Assembly: GCF_000006985.1 (NCBI RefSeq)
Contig: NC_002932.3
Coordinates: 1,964,877-2,028,876 of the forward strand
Source of the DNA: Chlorobaculum tepidum TLS
GTDB lineage: Bacteria; Bacteroidota; Chlorobiia; Chlorobiales; Chlorobiaceae
Direction of reading: 5' to 3'
DNA: 64,000 nt
A model generated the notes under the pieces. That model had not been told where the DNA came from. It did no database searches and saw nothing but the letters and a program-made list of their open reading frames with translations. Shown piece by piece: positions 9,050 to 21,214 of this stretch. A program made the position numbers and the translations under genes. Each line of letters starts with the position of its first letter. Position 1 is the stretch's first letter.

Positions 9050-9565
9050 CTACCTGAATGACGATGCAACGGTATCCGCCCGGTACGCCTCGATCCACGC
9101 AATCTCAAGCCAGAACGCCCCCGCCTGTTTGTTCGAGACAAGCAGCCCGATCTGCACGATATTGCTGCTATCGAGCGGCGGAACATCGACAAGCGTTCTG
9201 CCCCGAAATGACGGAATGAAGCCTGCAAAAGAAAGATCGATCTCCATCCATTCGTCCGGCACGGTCTCGAAATCGAATTTATAGACGACGCCGTCAAACC
9301 GCTCGTCATTCCTCGCCCTGAAGCTGTAGCGCTTGCCGTCGCCCTTTACCCTGATCCGAAACCCGGCAAAATCCGCATAGTTCCGCCGCTCCAGCACCGT
9401 CCGCACCGAAGCGAACCCGCCGGAGTTTTCGAGCGACAGATTCCCGGCAAACACAGCGGTTCCGTCCTGGGTCAACTGCATCGCGCTGTTCGATACACCG
9501 CCCATCACGACATCATCGACATTCACCCAGTTCAGGCAGGTGGTTTTGAAATCACAAACAAGCAT
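9050..9565 (-). CDS. CIA30-family (NADH:ubiquinone oxidoreductase intermediate-associated protein 30-like) protein
   Basis: 171 residues forming one CIA30/NDUFAF1-like jelly-roll domain. The start reads DFKTTCLNWVNVDDVVMGGVSNS; the W..V.D.VMGG.S motif is the family signature. GGFASVRT and FRIRVKGDGKRYSFRAR are further conserved stretches, and the end reads QIGLLVSNKQAGAFWLEI. In eukaryotes the family helps assemble complex I; the bacterial role is not established, and the fold resembles carbohydrate-binding domains. It lies 27 bases after mnmE on the same strand, so it is probably the last gene of the SDR-mnmE operon. Confidence 0.85.
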   Translation of the reverse strand: MLVCDFKTTCLNWVNVDDVVMGGVSNSAMQLTQDGTAVFAGNLSLENSGGFASVRTVLERRNYADFAGFRIRVKGDGKRYSFRARNDERFDGVVYKFDFETVPDEWMEIDLSFAGFIPSFRGRTLVDVPPLDSSNIVQIGLLVSNKQAGAFWLEIAWIEAYRADTVASSFR

Positions 9566-9592
9566 GGTGGTAAAGTCGTAAATGTTCTTTGT

Positions 9593-11014
9593 CTATTTCC
9601 CGATACAAAACTTGTCAAAAATCGTATTCAAGACCTCTTCATTCACCACCTTTCCAGTGATTTGGCCGACGTAGTCGAGGGCGGCTCGGAGTTCGAAGGC
9701 GATGAGTTCGGTCTCGCTCTCATGCGCGATGAGTTCGAGGGCGTTTTGCAGAGCATCGGAGGCGTTGCGCAGGGCTTCGTAGTGGCGGAGGCTGGTAACG
9801 AGCACGCTCGCTTCGTGGAGTTTGTCGAGGTTTTTGACGAGATCGCCCATGTGCTGCTTGAGCGTGTCGATACCGTCTCCGTTGAGTGCGGAGATACCGA
9901 TGACTTCCGTGCCGGTACCGTCGGCGATGGCGCGGATGAGGGCGTCTGCGTTTGCGGCGCGGTCGAGCTTGTTGGCGACGGTGAGGAATTTCGCTGCGGG
10001 GTGAGCCGCTTTCAGTTCGCGGATTTCGGTAAGTTCATCGTCGAGCCGCTCCGTGCCGAGGTCGAGCAGGTAGAGAATCAGGTCGGCTTCGGCCATCTTC
10101 ATGCGGCTGCGGCGGATGCCTTCGTGCTCGATCTCTTCGCCCGCTTCGCGCAGTCCGGCGGTGTCGGTGAGGCGAAACATGGTCTTGTCGTGAATGAAAC
10201 ACTCCTCGATGTAGTCGCGCGTGGTGCCGGGCATGTGGCTGACGATGGCGCGTTCCTGACCAAGTAACGTGTTGAGCAGCGTGGACTTACCGGCGTTCGG
10301 CTTCCCGGCGATGACCGTCGAGACCCCTTCGCTGACAATCCGGCCGTGCTGGTAGGAGTCGATGAGCCGGTTCACTTCGCTACGGAGCGTTTCGATTTGC
10401 ATGGTCAGTTCGTCGCGGCTCTGGAATTCTACATCTTCCTCGCTGAAGTCGAGTTCGAGTTCAATGAGGGCGCAGGAGCGGATGAGCTGTTCGCGCAATC
10501 CACCGAGCCTCACCGAGAGGTCGCCCTTCATCTGGCTGACCGCCGTGCGGTAGGCCGATTCGGTGCGGGCGTGGATCATTTCGCCGATCGCTTCAGCCTG
10601 CAGCAGATCGATGCGCCCGTTGAGGAAGGCGCGGCGCGTGAACTCACCCGGCTCGGCCAGGCGGCAGCCGTTGTCGAGCATCAGCCGCAGCACGCGCCCC
10701 ACCACCACCGGCCCGCCATGGCAAGTAAACTCCACCATCTGTTCGGCGGTGAATGAGCGCGGCGCGCGGAACACCAGCGCAATCACCTCATCCACCATCT
10801 CCTCGCCGTCGTAGAGCCGTCCGAAGTGCGCGGTGTACCCGGCGGCCTCGGCGAGCTTGCCGCTGCCGTGCACTTTGCGGAACACGCGGTCGGCCAGGTC
10901 GAGTACCCCCGCGCCGCTGATGCGCACGATGGCGAGCGCCCCGACACCGACCGGCGTGGCAATGGCGGCGATGGGGTGGCCGGGAACGGGAAGATGAAGA
11001 TCGGAAGGTGACAT
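9593..11014 (-). CDS. mnmE: tRNA uridine-5-carboxymethylaminomethyl(34) synthesis GTPase MnmE
   Basis: 473 residues, standard length. An N-terminal formyl-THF-binding domain (PIAAIATPVGVGALAIVRISG; CHGGPVVVGR; GEFTRRAFLNGRIDL) precedes a helical region. A G domain follows with GKPNAGKST (P-loop), the GTTRD switch, DTAGLRE and NKLD. The protein ends in the family's C-terminal FCIGK, whose Cys is conserved. MnmE works with MnmG in the cytoplasm to modify the wobble uridine of several tRNAs. It is preceded at 21 bases by an SDR gene and followed by the CIA30-like gene. Confidence 0.97.
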   Translation of the reverse strand: MSPSDLHLPVPGHPIAAIATPVGVGALAIVRISGAGVLDLADRVFRKVHGSGKLAEAAGYTAHFGRLYDGEEMVDEVIALVFRAPRSFTAEQMVEFTCHGGPVVVGRVLRLMLDNGCRLAEPGEFTRRAFLNGRIDLLQAEAIGEMIHARTESAYRTAVSQMKGDLSVRLGGLREQLIRSCALIELELDFSEEDVEFQSRDELTMQIETLRSEVNRLIDSYQHGRIVSEGVSTVIAGKPNAGKSTLLNTLLGQERAIVSHMPGTTRDYIEECFIHDKTMFRLTDTAGLREAGEEIEHEGIRRSRMKMAEADLILYLLDLGTERLDDELTEIRELKAAHPAAKFLTVANKLDRAANADALIRAIADGTGTEVIGISALNGDGIDTLKQHMGDLVKNLDKLHEASVLVTSLRHYEALRNASDALQNALELIAHESETELIAFELRAALDYVGQITGKVVNEEVLNTIFDKFCIGK

Positions 11015-11035
11015 AAGTCATAACAAAATTATGAG

Positions 11036-11707
11036 TTACAAAGGGCGAACGGTCATTTCGTCGGGAAGCATGCCGTCTGGCAATGCAACAAGCGAGACGA
11101 TCAGCTGGGCGAGGTCATCCGATTGCATATGCTTTTTCGGTTCGATACCGGCGTGATCGAAAAACTCCGTCATGACAGAACCGGGATTGATGCACGACAC
11201 GCGGATGCCAAAGCCGCGCAGCTCCTCCATGAGTGATTCGGAGAAGCCGTTAACCGCGAATTTCGAGGCGCAATAGGCCGTGCCACCCCTGATGCCGCGC
11301 TTGCCCGCCACCGAGCCGATGTTGACGATCATGCCGCGTCCGGCGGCTTTCATCGACGGCACGACCTTGCGCGTGCAGAGGAACATGGCGGTCAGGTTGG
11401 TGTCGATCAACCGCCGCCACTCCACCGGATCGATGGATTCGATGTCGCGGAAAAAGCCGATTCCAGCATTGTTGACCAGCAGATCGATGCGCCCGCTCTC
11501 GGCGAACACAGCCTCGAACGCCTGGTCGATCTCGGCTTCGACGGTCACGTCAGTCTTAAGCCAGCGGAACCGCTCGTGCGCGATGGGCGTCTCGCGGCGG
11601 CTGAGGCCAAACACCGAAGCTCCGGCGTCGAGCAAGGCGCGGCAGATGGCCAGACCGATGCCGGAGCTGGAGCCGGTCACAACGGCAGTTGAGTCTGCAA
11701 GGTTCAT
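11036..11707 (-). CDS. short-chain dehydrogenase/reductase
   Basis: 223 residues, a classical SDR. The NAD(P)-binding TGSSSGIGLAI is at residues 11-21, NNAG in LLVNNAGIGF near residue 80, the catalytic Ser in NIGSVAGKRG and Tyr/Lys in YCASKFAVNGF. SDRs of this length are cytoplasmic oxidoreductases of many substrates, and the sequence does not reveal which. It is the first gene of the SDR-mnmE-CIA30 run, opposite mazG across a divergent 229-base region. Confidence 0.88.
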   Translation of the reverse strand: MNLADSTAVVTGSSSGIGLAICRALLDAGASVFGLSRRETPIAHERFRWLKTDVTVEAEIDQAFEAVFAESGRIDLLVNNAGIGFFRDIESIDPVEWRRLIDTNLTAMFLCTRKVVPSMKAAGRGMIVNIGSVAGKRGIRGGTAYCASKFAVNGFSESLMEELRGFGIRVSCINPGSVMTEFFDHAGIEPKKHMQSDDLAQLIVSLVALPDGMLPDEMTVRPL

Positions 11708-11731
11708 GGGCTGGATGCTGATTCAAGCGCT

Positions 11732-11850
11732 GGGAGCGCCGGGCTCCACAGCTTTCTGTTTTAGAATATTCTGCGTTTCACAATAGTCTAATGCAAATCG
11801 TTGCACGAGTTAACTACAAATAAGATGCTGAGCTGAAGCCCGGCGCTCCC
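11732..11850. repeat. 14-bp perfect inverted repeat with AT-rich spacer
   Basis: GGGAGCGCCGGGCT (11732-11745) recurs as its reverse complement AGCCCGGCGCTCCC (11837-11850). The 91-base spacer is AT-rich and lies in the divergent promoter region between the SDR gene and mazG. It could be a remnant mobile repeat, a pair of operator sites or a large stem. Confidence 0.6.
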
Positions 11851-11936
11851 CGGGTAAAACGCTTCGTCATTTTAATAGTAAGAATTCTGCACGCGAAAGA
11901 GTAACTTCCGGCACATCACAACAAGCCCCCGACATC

Positions 11937-12755
11937 ATGAAGCACGAAGCGAACCCATCCATTGAAACACTGAAGGAGTCCGTTCTCAAACACAACGCGG
12001 TCACGCCCGCCGAGCATTTCGAACGGGTGGTGAACCTGGTGCGGGTGCTGCGCTCGGAGTGTCCGTGGGATCGCAAACAGACACCGGAATCGCTGGCGCA
12101 CCTCTTGCTCGAAGAGAGCTACGAGCTGGTGCATGCCATCGACACGGGGGACGATCCTGAGCTGAAAAAGGAGCTGGGCGACCTCTTTTTGCACGTCTGC
12201 TTTCAGGTGCTGCTGGCCGATGAGGCAAAGAAGTTCTCCTTCATCGATGTCTTCGAGGCGCTCTGCCACAAGCTCATCAGCCGCCATCCGCATGTGTTTG
12301 GCGACGTGAAAGCTGAAACCGAGCAGGATGTACTCGGCAACTGGGAAAACCTCAAGATGAAGGAGGGGCGCACAAGCCTGCTCGACGGTGTGCCGAAGGC
12401 GATGTCGGAGCTGCTTCGCGCCTACCGGGTGCAGAAAAAGGTGGCGGGCATCGGTTTCGACTGGCCAAGCGACGAAGGAGTGCTCGACAAACTCACCGAG
12501 GAGATCGGCGAGCTGCGCAACGCGGCCAGCAAGCAGGAGCGCGAGGAGGAGTTCGGCGACCTGCTCTTCACGATCGTCAACTACAGCCGCTTCATCGACA
12601 CCAACCCCGAAGACGCCCTGCGCAAGGCGACCAACAAATTCATGGATCGCTTCAGGAAGGTCGAAGCCTCTGTTCTGGCTTCAGGAAAAAGCTGGAAGGA
12701 GTTCTCGGCTGAGGAGCTGAACGGCTTGTGGAACGAGGCGAAGAAGGCGAAGTAA
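11937..12755 (+). CDS. mazG: nucleoside triphosphate pyrophosphohydrolase MazG
   Basis: 272 residues, like E. coli MazG with two MazG domains. The first carries CPWDRKQTPESLAHLLLEE then EESYELVHAID ... ELGDLFLHVCFQ, which is the EExxE ... ExxD magnesium-binding pattern. The second half repeats it in degenerate form (EEIGELRNAASKQEREEEFGDLLFTIVNYSRF). The enzyme hydrolyses NTPs/dNTPs to monophosphates and pyrophosphate in the cytoplasm. It begins at an ATG preceded by the inverted-repeat region and is convergent with the esterase gene. Confidence 0.95.
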   Translation: MKHEANPSIETLKESVLKHNAVTPAEHFERVVNLVRVLRSECPWDRKQTPESLAHLLLEESYELVHAIDTGDDPELKKELGDLFLHVCFQVLLADEAKKFSFIDVFEALCHKLISRHPHVFGDVKAETEQDVLGNWENLKMKEGRTSLLDGVPKAMSELLRAYRVQKKVAGIGFDWPSDEGVLDKLTEEIGELRNAASKQEREEEFGDLLFTIVNYSRFIDTNPEDALRKATNKFMDRFRKVEASVLASGKSWKEFSAEELNGLWNEAKKAK

Positions 12756-12811
12756 GCGAAGTCATACGTCGGGCGAAGAATGACCGCAGGGGCAACCCAG
12801 GTGCCGTTAAT

Positions 12812-13459
12812 TCACCCTCTCCCTATCTTGTTTAGAAACCTTCCCGCAGCATCAAAATACTCAGCCGTTGGCCCATGCCCTCCCCGGAACTGGCTCACCA
12901 CCGGCTCAATCCCCGCCTCTCGTAAGCGGGCAACATCGGCCTCGAAACGCTTCTGCGGATAGAACCGGTCACGATCGCCCCGCCCAATGTGCACGGCGCG
13001 CATCCTTGAGCAGTCGGCGATTTCCGGCGGGATATCGCCGCCGAGGAGCATCACGCCTACAACCGGATGGCACCCAAGCACGGCGGTTCGACAGGCCATT
13101 CCCGCGCCTTGCGAAAAGCCGTGGAGCACGAGGCGACCATCGACCGGCTGCTCCGCCATCACACGCCCGATCACCGCATCGACATAACGCACATTTTCGG
13201 CGATGCGTCGGTCGCGGTCGCGCCGGGTCATCCAGCTCGAGCCGGGCTGGCCTTTGGCATTGATGAACGGATGCAGCGCCTCTATCGGCAAGCGGATCCA
13301 TCTGTCCGAGCCGGGGATGTTCCGCAGCAGTTCCAGCTCGTCTTCGGCGGTCTGGCCGTAGCCGTGAAATCCGGCGAGCAGCGGAAACGGACCGCTGCCG
13401 GGTGGCGATTCAACCAGATAGCAGCCGCTGACCGTGGTTTCGAGATAGTATTCATTCAT
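12812..13459 (-). CDS. alpha/beta-hydrolase (phospholipase/carboxylesterase-like)
   Basis: 215 residues from the ATG at 13459 (MNEYYLETTVSG). A start 13 codons earlier would lie inside the treS terminator hairpin, so the shorter one is preferred. The nucleophile elbow is HGFSQGAGMA, an oxyanion-type AGFHGYG lies near the N-terminus, GRGDRDRFYP holds the likely acid and the GGHGP histidine completes the triad. This matches the YpfH/Est-type carboxylesterase or phospholipase family. No signal peptide was seen, so it is presumably cytoplasmic. Convergent with mazG. Substrate unknown. Confidence 0.8.
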   Translation of the reverse strand: MNEYYLETTVSGCYLVESPPGSGPFPLLAGFHGYGQTAEDELELLRNIPGSDRWIRLPIEALHPFINAKGQPGSSWMTRRDRDRRIAENVRYVDAVIGRVMAEQPVDGRLVLHGFSQGAGMACRTAVLGCHPVVGVMLLGGDIPPEIADCSRMRAVHIGRGDRDRFYPQKRFEADVARLREAGIEPVVSQFRGGHGPTAEYFDAAGRFLNKIGRG

Positions 13460-13472
13460 GGAATCGCGTGGC

Positions 13473-13511
13473 AAAAAAAGCCTGTCTCGCGTTTGCAAGC
13501 GCGAGACAGGC
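13473..13511 (-). terminator. Rho-independent terminator of the glgE-treS operon
   Basis: On the minus strand, a 12-bp perfect stem GCCTGTCTCGCG / CGCGAGACAGGC with an 8-base loop is followed by seven T residues (plus-strand A-run at 13473-13479). It lies 18 bases after the treS stop. Confidence 0.93.
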
Positions 13512-13529
13512 GTGAATAGTGCGGATGGG

Positions 13530-16856
<3,327 letters not shown>

Positions 16857-16880
16857 TGGTGGTAAAAAAGGTGCTTTAGG

Positions 16881-18893
16881 TTATGATGGGAGATTGACCC
16901 TGAAAATATGTGCCGGCATCTGGTGCGGATTCAGCTCGACGTAGTTCCACTCGCCGTTCCACTCAAAGGTGCGTCCCGAAATCAGGTCTTCGACCGTGAA
17001 GCGCTCGGTGTGCGGGCGCCCGAACTTTTCAAGCGGAAAGCGCAGCCAGCCGCCCTGCGTGTTCCGGTCGTCGAGCGTCACCACGGTGAGGATGATGTTC
17101 GCGCCATCGGGCGAGCACTTGACGTAGCCCATGAGCTGGTCGTGCTCCTGACCTTGCGACACCTCGATCTTCACGAAGGTGATGTCGCTGGTCTGCTGGA
17201 GCGCGGGATTGTTGTGGCGAATGCGGTTGACCATCGCAATCTCGGAGCGGATGTTACCAGGGCGGTCAAGATCCCACTGCTTGATTTCGTACTTCTCCGA
17301 ATCGAGGTACTCCTCCTTGCCGGGATACGGCACGTGCTCGCACAGTTCGTAGGCCGGGCCGTATATGCCGTAGTTCGACGAGAGCGTGGCGGCGAGCACG
17401 AAGCGGATGATAAAGCGTGCGCGGCTGCCACCCTGCAACTCCTCGTGCAGAATGTCCGGCGTGTTGGGCCAGAAGTTCGGGCGCATGTACTCGCGCAGCT
17501 CGGTCTGGGTCAGCTCGGTGAGGTACTCTTGCAACTCGTGCTTGGTGTTGCGCCAGGTGAAGTAGGTGTAGGAATGGGTGTAGCCGCCCTTCGCGAGCCG
17601 CGCCATCAGCTTCGGGCGGGTGAACGCCTCGGCGAGGAACATCGTCTCGGGATACTGCTCGCGGATCGAGCCGAGCGCCCATTCCCAGAAACCGAACGCC
17701 TTGGTGTGCGGATTGTCCACGCGGAAAATCTTGACGCCCTTGCCGATCCAGAAAAGAAATACCTCGCGCAGCGCGATCCAGAGGTTCTGCCAGTCCTCCG
17801 ACTCGAAGTCGATGGGAAGGATGTCCTCGTAGCGCTTCGGCGGATTCTCGGCGAACTGCACCGTGCCGTCGGGACGCCAGCGGAACCACTGCGGATGCTC
17901 TTTCACCCAGGGATGGTCGGGCGAGCACTGGAAGGCAATGTCGAGCGCCACCGAAATCCCCTGCGCTTCGGCCTCCTGCACGAAGGCCTCGAACTCCTCC
18001 ATCGTGCCGAGTTCGGGATGCACCGAGGTGTGGCCACCGTCAGCGCTGCCGATGGCCCAGCAGCTTCCCGGATCGTCCGGCCCGGCAACGAGCGCGTTGT
18101 TCTTGCCCTTGCGCTTGGTGAGGCCAATGGGGTGGATCGGCGGCAGGTAGATGACGTCGAAGCCCATTCGTGCAATGCGCGGCAGGAGTTTTATGCAGTC
18201 GCGGAAGGTGCCGTGCTTGCCCGGCTCCTCCGACCACGAGCGCGGGAAAAATTCGTACCAGGTGCTGAATCCGGCCTTTTTCTGGTCGATCTGAAGCAGC
18301 AAAATCTTGTCGTACAGCGTCGCCATCGCTTTTTCGGGCGAACGCCGCATGGCCGCCAGAAGCCCCTCGCTCAAGGCCGCCTCGACTGCGGCATCGCTGC
18401 CGCCAACCGAGAGCAAACCGACGTAGTGGTGCAGCGTGCCCGCATCCTCATCCTTCGCCCGCGCCGCGCCTAACTCAACGATGGTCGCGCCGATGCGCAA
18501 GTCAAGCGACACATCCTGCCCCGCATCGAGCTTCTTTTGCAGCCCCTTCCGCCAGGTCTCGAAATGGTCAACCCAGCCCTGCACGGTATATTCACACATG
18601 CCCGGCGCACCCACCTCGAACGACGCCTTCCAGCGGTCGTTGCCAATGTGTGTCATCGGAACCGCGCTCCACGCCGCCTCGCCCTTCCGGCGGTACAGCA
18701 GCTCGGCGACAATGGTATCCGCCCCATCGGTGAAAATATCGGCCTCGACGGTCATCCGGTCGCCCTCAACTCTTTTGACAGGAAAGCGGCCTCCATCGAT
18801 TTCAGGAAATACACGATCGATCACAACGCGTCGGCGGCCGTCAAAAGGGCGGTCTAAACGAATCGGAGCTGGCAGAACAAACTCTGGCTTCAT
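16881..18893 (-). CDS. glgE: alpha-1,4-glucan:maltose-1-phosphate maltosyltransferase GlgE
   Basis: 670 residues, a normal GlgE length, with an N-terminal beta-rich domain then a GH13_3 barrel. Diagnostic stretches are DVIYLPPIHPIG, NNALVAGPDDPGS, DIAFQCSPDHPWVKEHP with QWFRWRPDGTVQ, and PPKRYEDI. The nucleophile Asp is in KIFRVDNPHTK and the acid Glu in FLAEAFTRP. GlgE adds maltosyl units from maltose 1-phosphate to alpha-1,4-glucan. With the downstream TreS-maltokinase it forms a trehalose-to-glucan route. The gene is divergent from prfB across a 267-base region where I see no clear regulatory motif. Confidence 0.96.
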   Translation of the reverse strand: MKPEFVLPAPIRLDRPFDGRRRVVIDRVFPEIDGGRFPVKRVEGDRMTVEADIFTDGADTIVAELLYRRKGEAAWSAVPMTHIGNDRWKASFEVGAPGMCEYTVQGWVDHFETWRKGLQKKLDAGQDVSLDLRIGATIVELGAARAKDEDAGTLHHYVGLLSVGGSDAAVEAALSEGLLAAMRRSPEKAMATLYDKILLLQIDQKKAGFSTWYEFFPRSWSEEPGKHGTFRDCIKLLPRIARMGFDVIYLPPIHPIGLTKRKGKNNALVAGPDDPGSCWAIGSADGGHTSVHPELGTMEEFEAFVQEAEAQGISVALDIAFQCSPDHPWVKEHPQWFRWRPDGTVQFAENPPKRYEDILPIDFESEDWQNLWIALREVFLFWIGKGVKIFRVDNPHTKAFGFWEWALGSIREQYPETMFLAEAFTRPKLMARLAKGGYTHSYTYFTWRNTKHELQEYLTELTQTELREYMRPNFWPNTPDILHEELQGGSRARFIIRFVLAATLSSNYGIYGPAYELCEHVPYPGKEEYLDSEKYEIKQWDLDRPGNIRSEIAMVNRIRHNNPALQQTSDITFVKIEVSQGQEHDQLMGYVKCSPDGANIILTVVTLDDRNTQGGWLRFPLEKFGRPHTERFTVEDLISGRTFEWNGEWNYVELNPHQMPAHIFRVNLPS

Positions 18894-19160
18894 AGGCTGT
18901 AATGAGTGGAACTTCAGACCGTGCCTCCGGAGACCGGCAGCACTATCCGGGAACAGGCTTCGGCCATCATCATAAAGCTGAGCAATACCGAAAACCCCTG
19001 TTTTTCATTCATGAAAATATGAAATGTACCACTCTTTCCCCCGCCGGTAAGCATCTTATTTCTGCCACTGCGAACTACACTGCCTGCCGGATTTGTTTTC
19101 ATTGAAAAAAATGATTCTTTTCGTGAGCACAGTTTCAACCACAACCTGAATTTTACGACC

Positions 19161-20256
19161 ATGTTTGACGCCGAAAAAGATCGCCTGCACCAGATCGAGC
19201 ACCGCCTGAACCAGTTACGGGGGTATCTTTAACATCGATGAACGCAAAGAAAAGATAAGCGACCTGGAGAAGATTTCGGCAGCTCCCGATTTCTGGAACG
19301 ACCAGAAAACGGCCAACGCGCTGATTCTGGAGCTGAAAGAACACAAGTCGTGGATCGATGAGTTCGACGAACTCAGCACCGCGGTGCGCAATGCAAGCGA
19401 GGAGATCGAGATCGCCATCGAGCTCGAGGATGAATCACTTGTGTCTGACCTCGACGCCACGCTCGACCGCATCGAGGAGAAGCTGGGCAAGATGGAGTTC
19501 CGCAAAATGCTTTCCGGCAAGGACGACGCAGGCAACGCCATGATTATCATTCACGCCGGTGCGGGCGGCACCGAGGCGCAGGACTGGGCGGAGATGCTCT
19601 ACCGCATGTACATGCGATGGGCCGAGCGCAAGGGCTTCAAGGTTTTTACCGACGACTACCAGGAGGGTGAGGGCGCGGGCATCAAGAGTGCAACGCTTGA
19701 AATTATCGGACCTTACGCCTACGGCTATCTCAAAGCGGAGAATGGCGTGCACCGGCTTGTCCGGGTGTCGCCCTACGACTCGAACGCCCGTCGCCACACC
19801 TCGTTCGCCAGCGTCTTCACCTACCCGGAAGCACCGCCGGACGTTGACATCGAGGTGCGCAAGGAGGACCTCGAACTCTCCACCTTCCGCAGCGGCGGCA
19901 AAGGCGGCCAGAACGTCAACAAGGTCGAAACCGCCGTGCGCATCAAGCATATTCCGTCGGGCATCGTCGTCAGCTGCCAGGAGGAGCGCTCGCAGCTCCA
20001 GAACCGCGAGCGGGCGATGAAGATGCTCATGGCCCAGCTCTACCAGCGCAGGCGTGAAGAGGAGGAGGCTAAAAAGCGCGAGATCGAGGGCAAGAAAAAG
20101 AAGATCGAGTGGGGCAGCCAGATTCGCAGCTACGTGCTCGACGACCGCCGCATCAAGGATCACCGCACCAACTACGAGCGCTTCGACGTCGAAAACGTGC
20201 TCGACGGCGACATCGACGACTACATCCAGCGCTACCTCTCCGAATTCGGCGACTGA
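19161..20256 (+). CDS. prfB: peptide chain release factor 2, with programmed +1 frameshift (UAA type)
   Basis: The first segment reads from ATG 19161 to the leucine codon CTT at 19227-19229, then meets an in-frame TAA at 19230-19232. Skipping the T at 19230 continues the RF2 frame (AAC ATC GAT GAA ...) to the stop ending at 20256, giving 364 residues. The site CGG GGG TAT CTT TAA C has the usual layout of the RF2 autoregulatory site: a G-rich Shine-Dalgarno-like element, then CUU, stop, C. Here the stop is UAA rather than the common UGA. The main part carries the GGQ motif ([13 protein letters not shown]) and a domain typical of RF2. RF2 releases peptides at UGA and UAA on ribosomes. Confidence 0.95.
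19215..19233 (+). promoter_or_regulatory. prfB: prfB +1 recoding site
   Basis: TTACGGGGGTATCTTTAAC: an internal G5 element three bases ahead of CTT, with the CTT-T slip and the TAA stop immediately after. Low RF2 would favour slippage. UAA can also be read by RF1, so feedback should be less specific than at a UGA site. Confidence 0.88.
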
Positions 20257-20267
20257 GCAACGAAGCG

Positions 20268-21095
20268 ATGAGCGAGACAAAACACGACACGCTCCGGTTC
20301 GGCATCGTCACCGACATTCACTACAACCCCGAAAGCAAGACCGGCAACCAGACGCAAGCCGGTCTCGAACGATGCATTGAGCACTGGACGCGCGAGGGCG
20401 CGGAGTTTGTCATCCAGCTCGGCGACCTCATCAGCCGCGAAGGCCCCGAAGCCGAGTCGGATTTGATTGCCGTGCGCGACATGCTCGCCCGTTTCCCCGG
20501 TAAGGTTTATCACGTCGCAGGCAACCACTGCCTGGCCGTGCCGCCCGAACGTTACAAAACGATCATGGGGCTCGACAGCCTCTACTACACCTTCAGCTCG
20601 CACGGCATCCGCTTTATCGTGCTCAACGGCATGGATGTCTCAGCCGTCAACGATCCCCAAACTAAAGCCGACCGCCATCTGCTCGAATACTACCGCGACA
20701 ATGTCAAAGCCCCCTTCTACTGCGGCGCCATCGGCGCGCGCCAGCTCGAATGGCTCGTGAACGAACTCGACCTTGCGCTGAAAAACGAGGAACCCGTCAT
20801 CATCCTCAGCCATTTACCGCTTCTCGAAGAGACCACCGACGAAAAACACGGCCTGTTGTGGAACCACGAAGAGCTCACCGCTATCCTGTTCCGCTACCCG
20901 AACATCCGCGCCTGCCTCAGCGGTCACTACCACTCTGCTGCCCATGCCCGCAGTGATGGCATCCACTTCATCGTTCTTCCAGCTTTTGCAGGATGGCCGC
21001 CGGGGGAATGCTGTCTGACCGTAAAGATCACCGGAGAGAACATCAACATCGGCAGACAAGACGCTCCTCCCCTCTTCGACATTCCTCTTCCCTGA
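20268..21095 (+). CDS. calcineurin-like metallophosphoesterase (ADP-ribose/CDP-alcohol diphosphatase-like)
   Basis: 275 residues from ATG 20268, 11 bases after prfB. Metal-binding motifs appear in the standard order: GIVTDIHYN (DxH), QLGDLISRE (GDxx), VAGNHCL (GNHx), ILSHLPL and SGHYHSAAH (GHxH). The spacing and the GNH. and HLPL variants recall Mn-dependent ADP-ribose/CDP-alcohol pyrophosphatases, but the exact substrate is not shown. No signal peptide, so cytoplasmic. The tight spacing suggests co-transcription with prfB. Confidence 0.82.
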   Translation: MSETKHDTLRFGIVTDIHYNPESKTGNQTQAGLERCIEHWTREGAEFVIQLGDLISREGPEAESDLIAVRDMLARFPGKVYHVAGNHCLAVPPERYKTIMGLDSLYYTFSSHGIRFIVLNGMDVSAVNDPQTKADRHLLEYYRDNVKAPFYCGAIGARQLEWLVNELDLALKNEEPVIILSHLPLLEETTDEKHGLLWNHEELTAILFRYPNIRACLSGHYHSAAHARSDGIHFIVLPAFAGWPPGECCLTVKITGENINIGRQDAPPLFDIPLP

Positions 21096-21214
21096 CCGGT
21101 TGCGACCGGGCGACTGCGAAACTATGGGAAATTATCAGAAATGGCAGGGCATTGTTCGGCAAGAGATGCCGGAAACTCCCCCCAGAACTTCCCGCCATCC
21201 GAAACCAGCGCACC

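Noticed and set aside
13458-13498. Upstream ATG at 13498 as start of the alpha/beta-hydrolase gene
   Set aside because: It lies in the loop of the treS terminator hairpin; the ATG at 13459 gives a better N-terminus.
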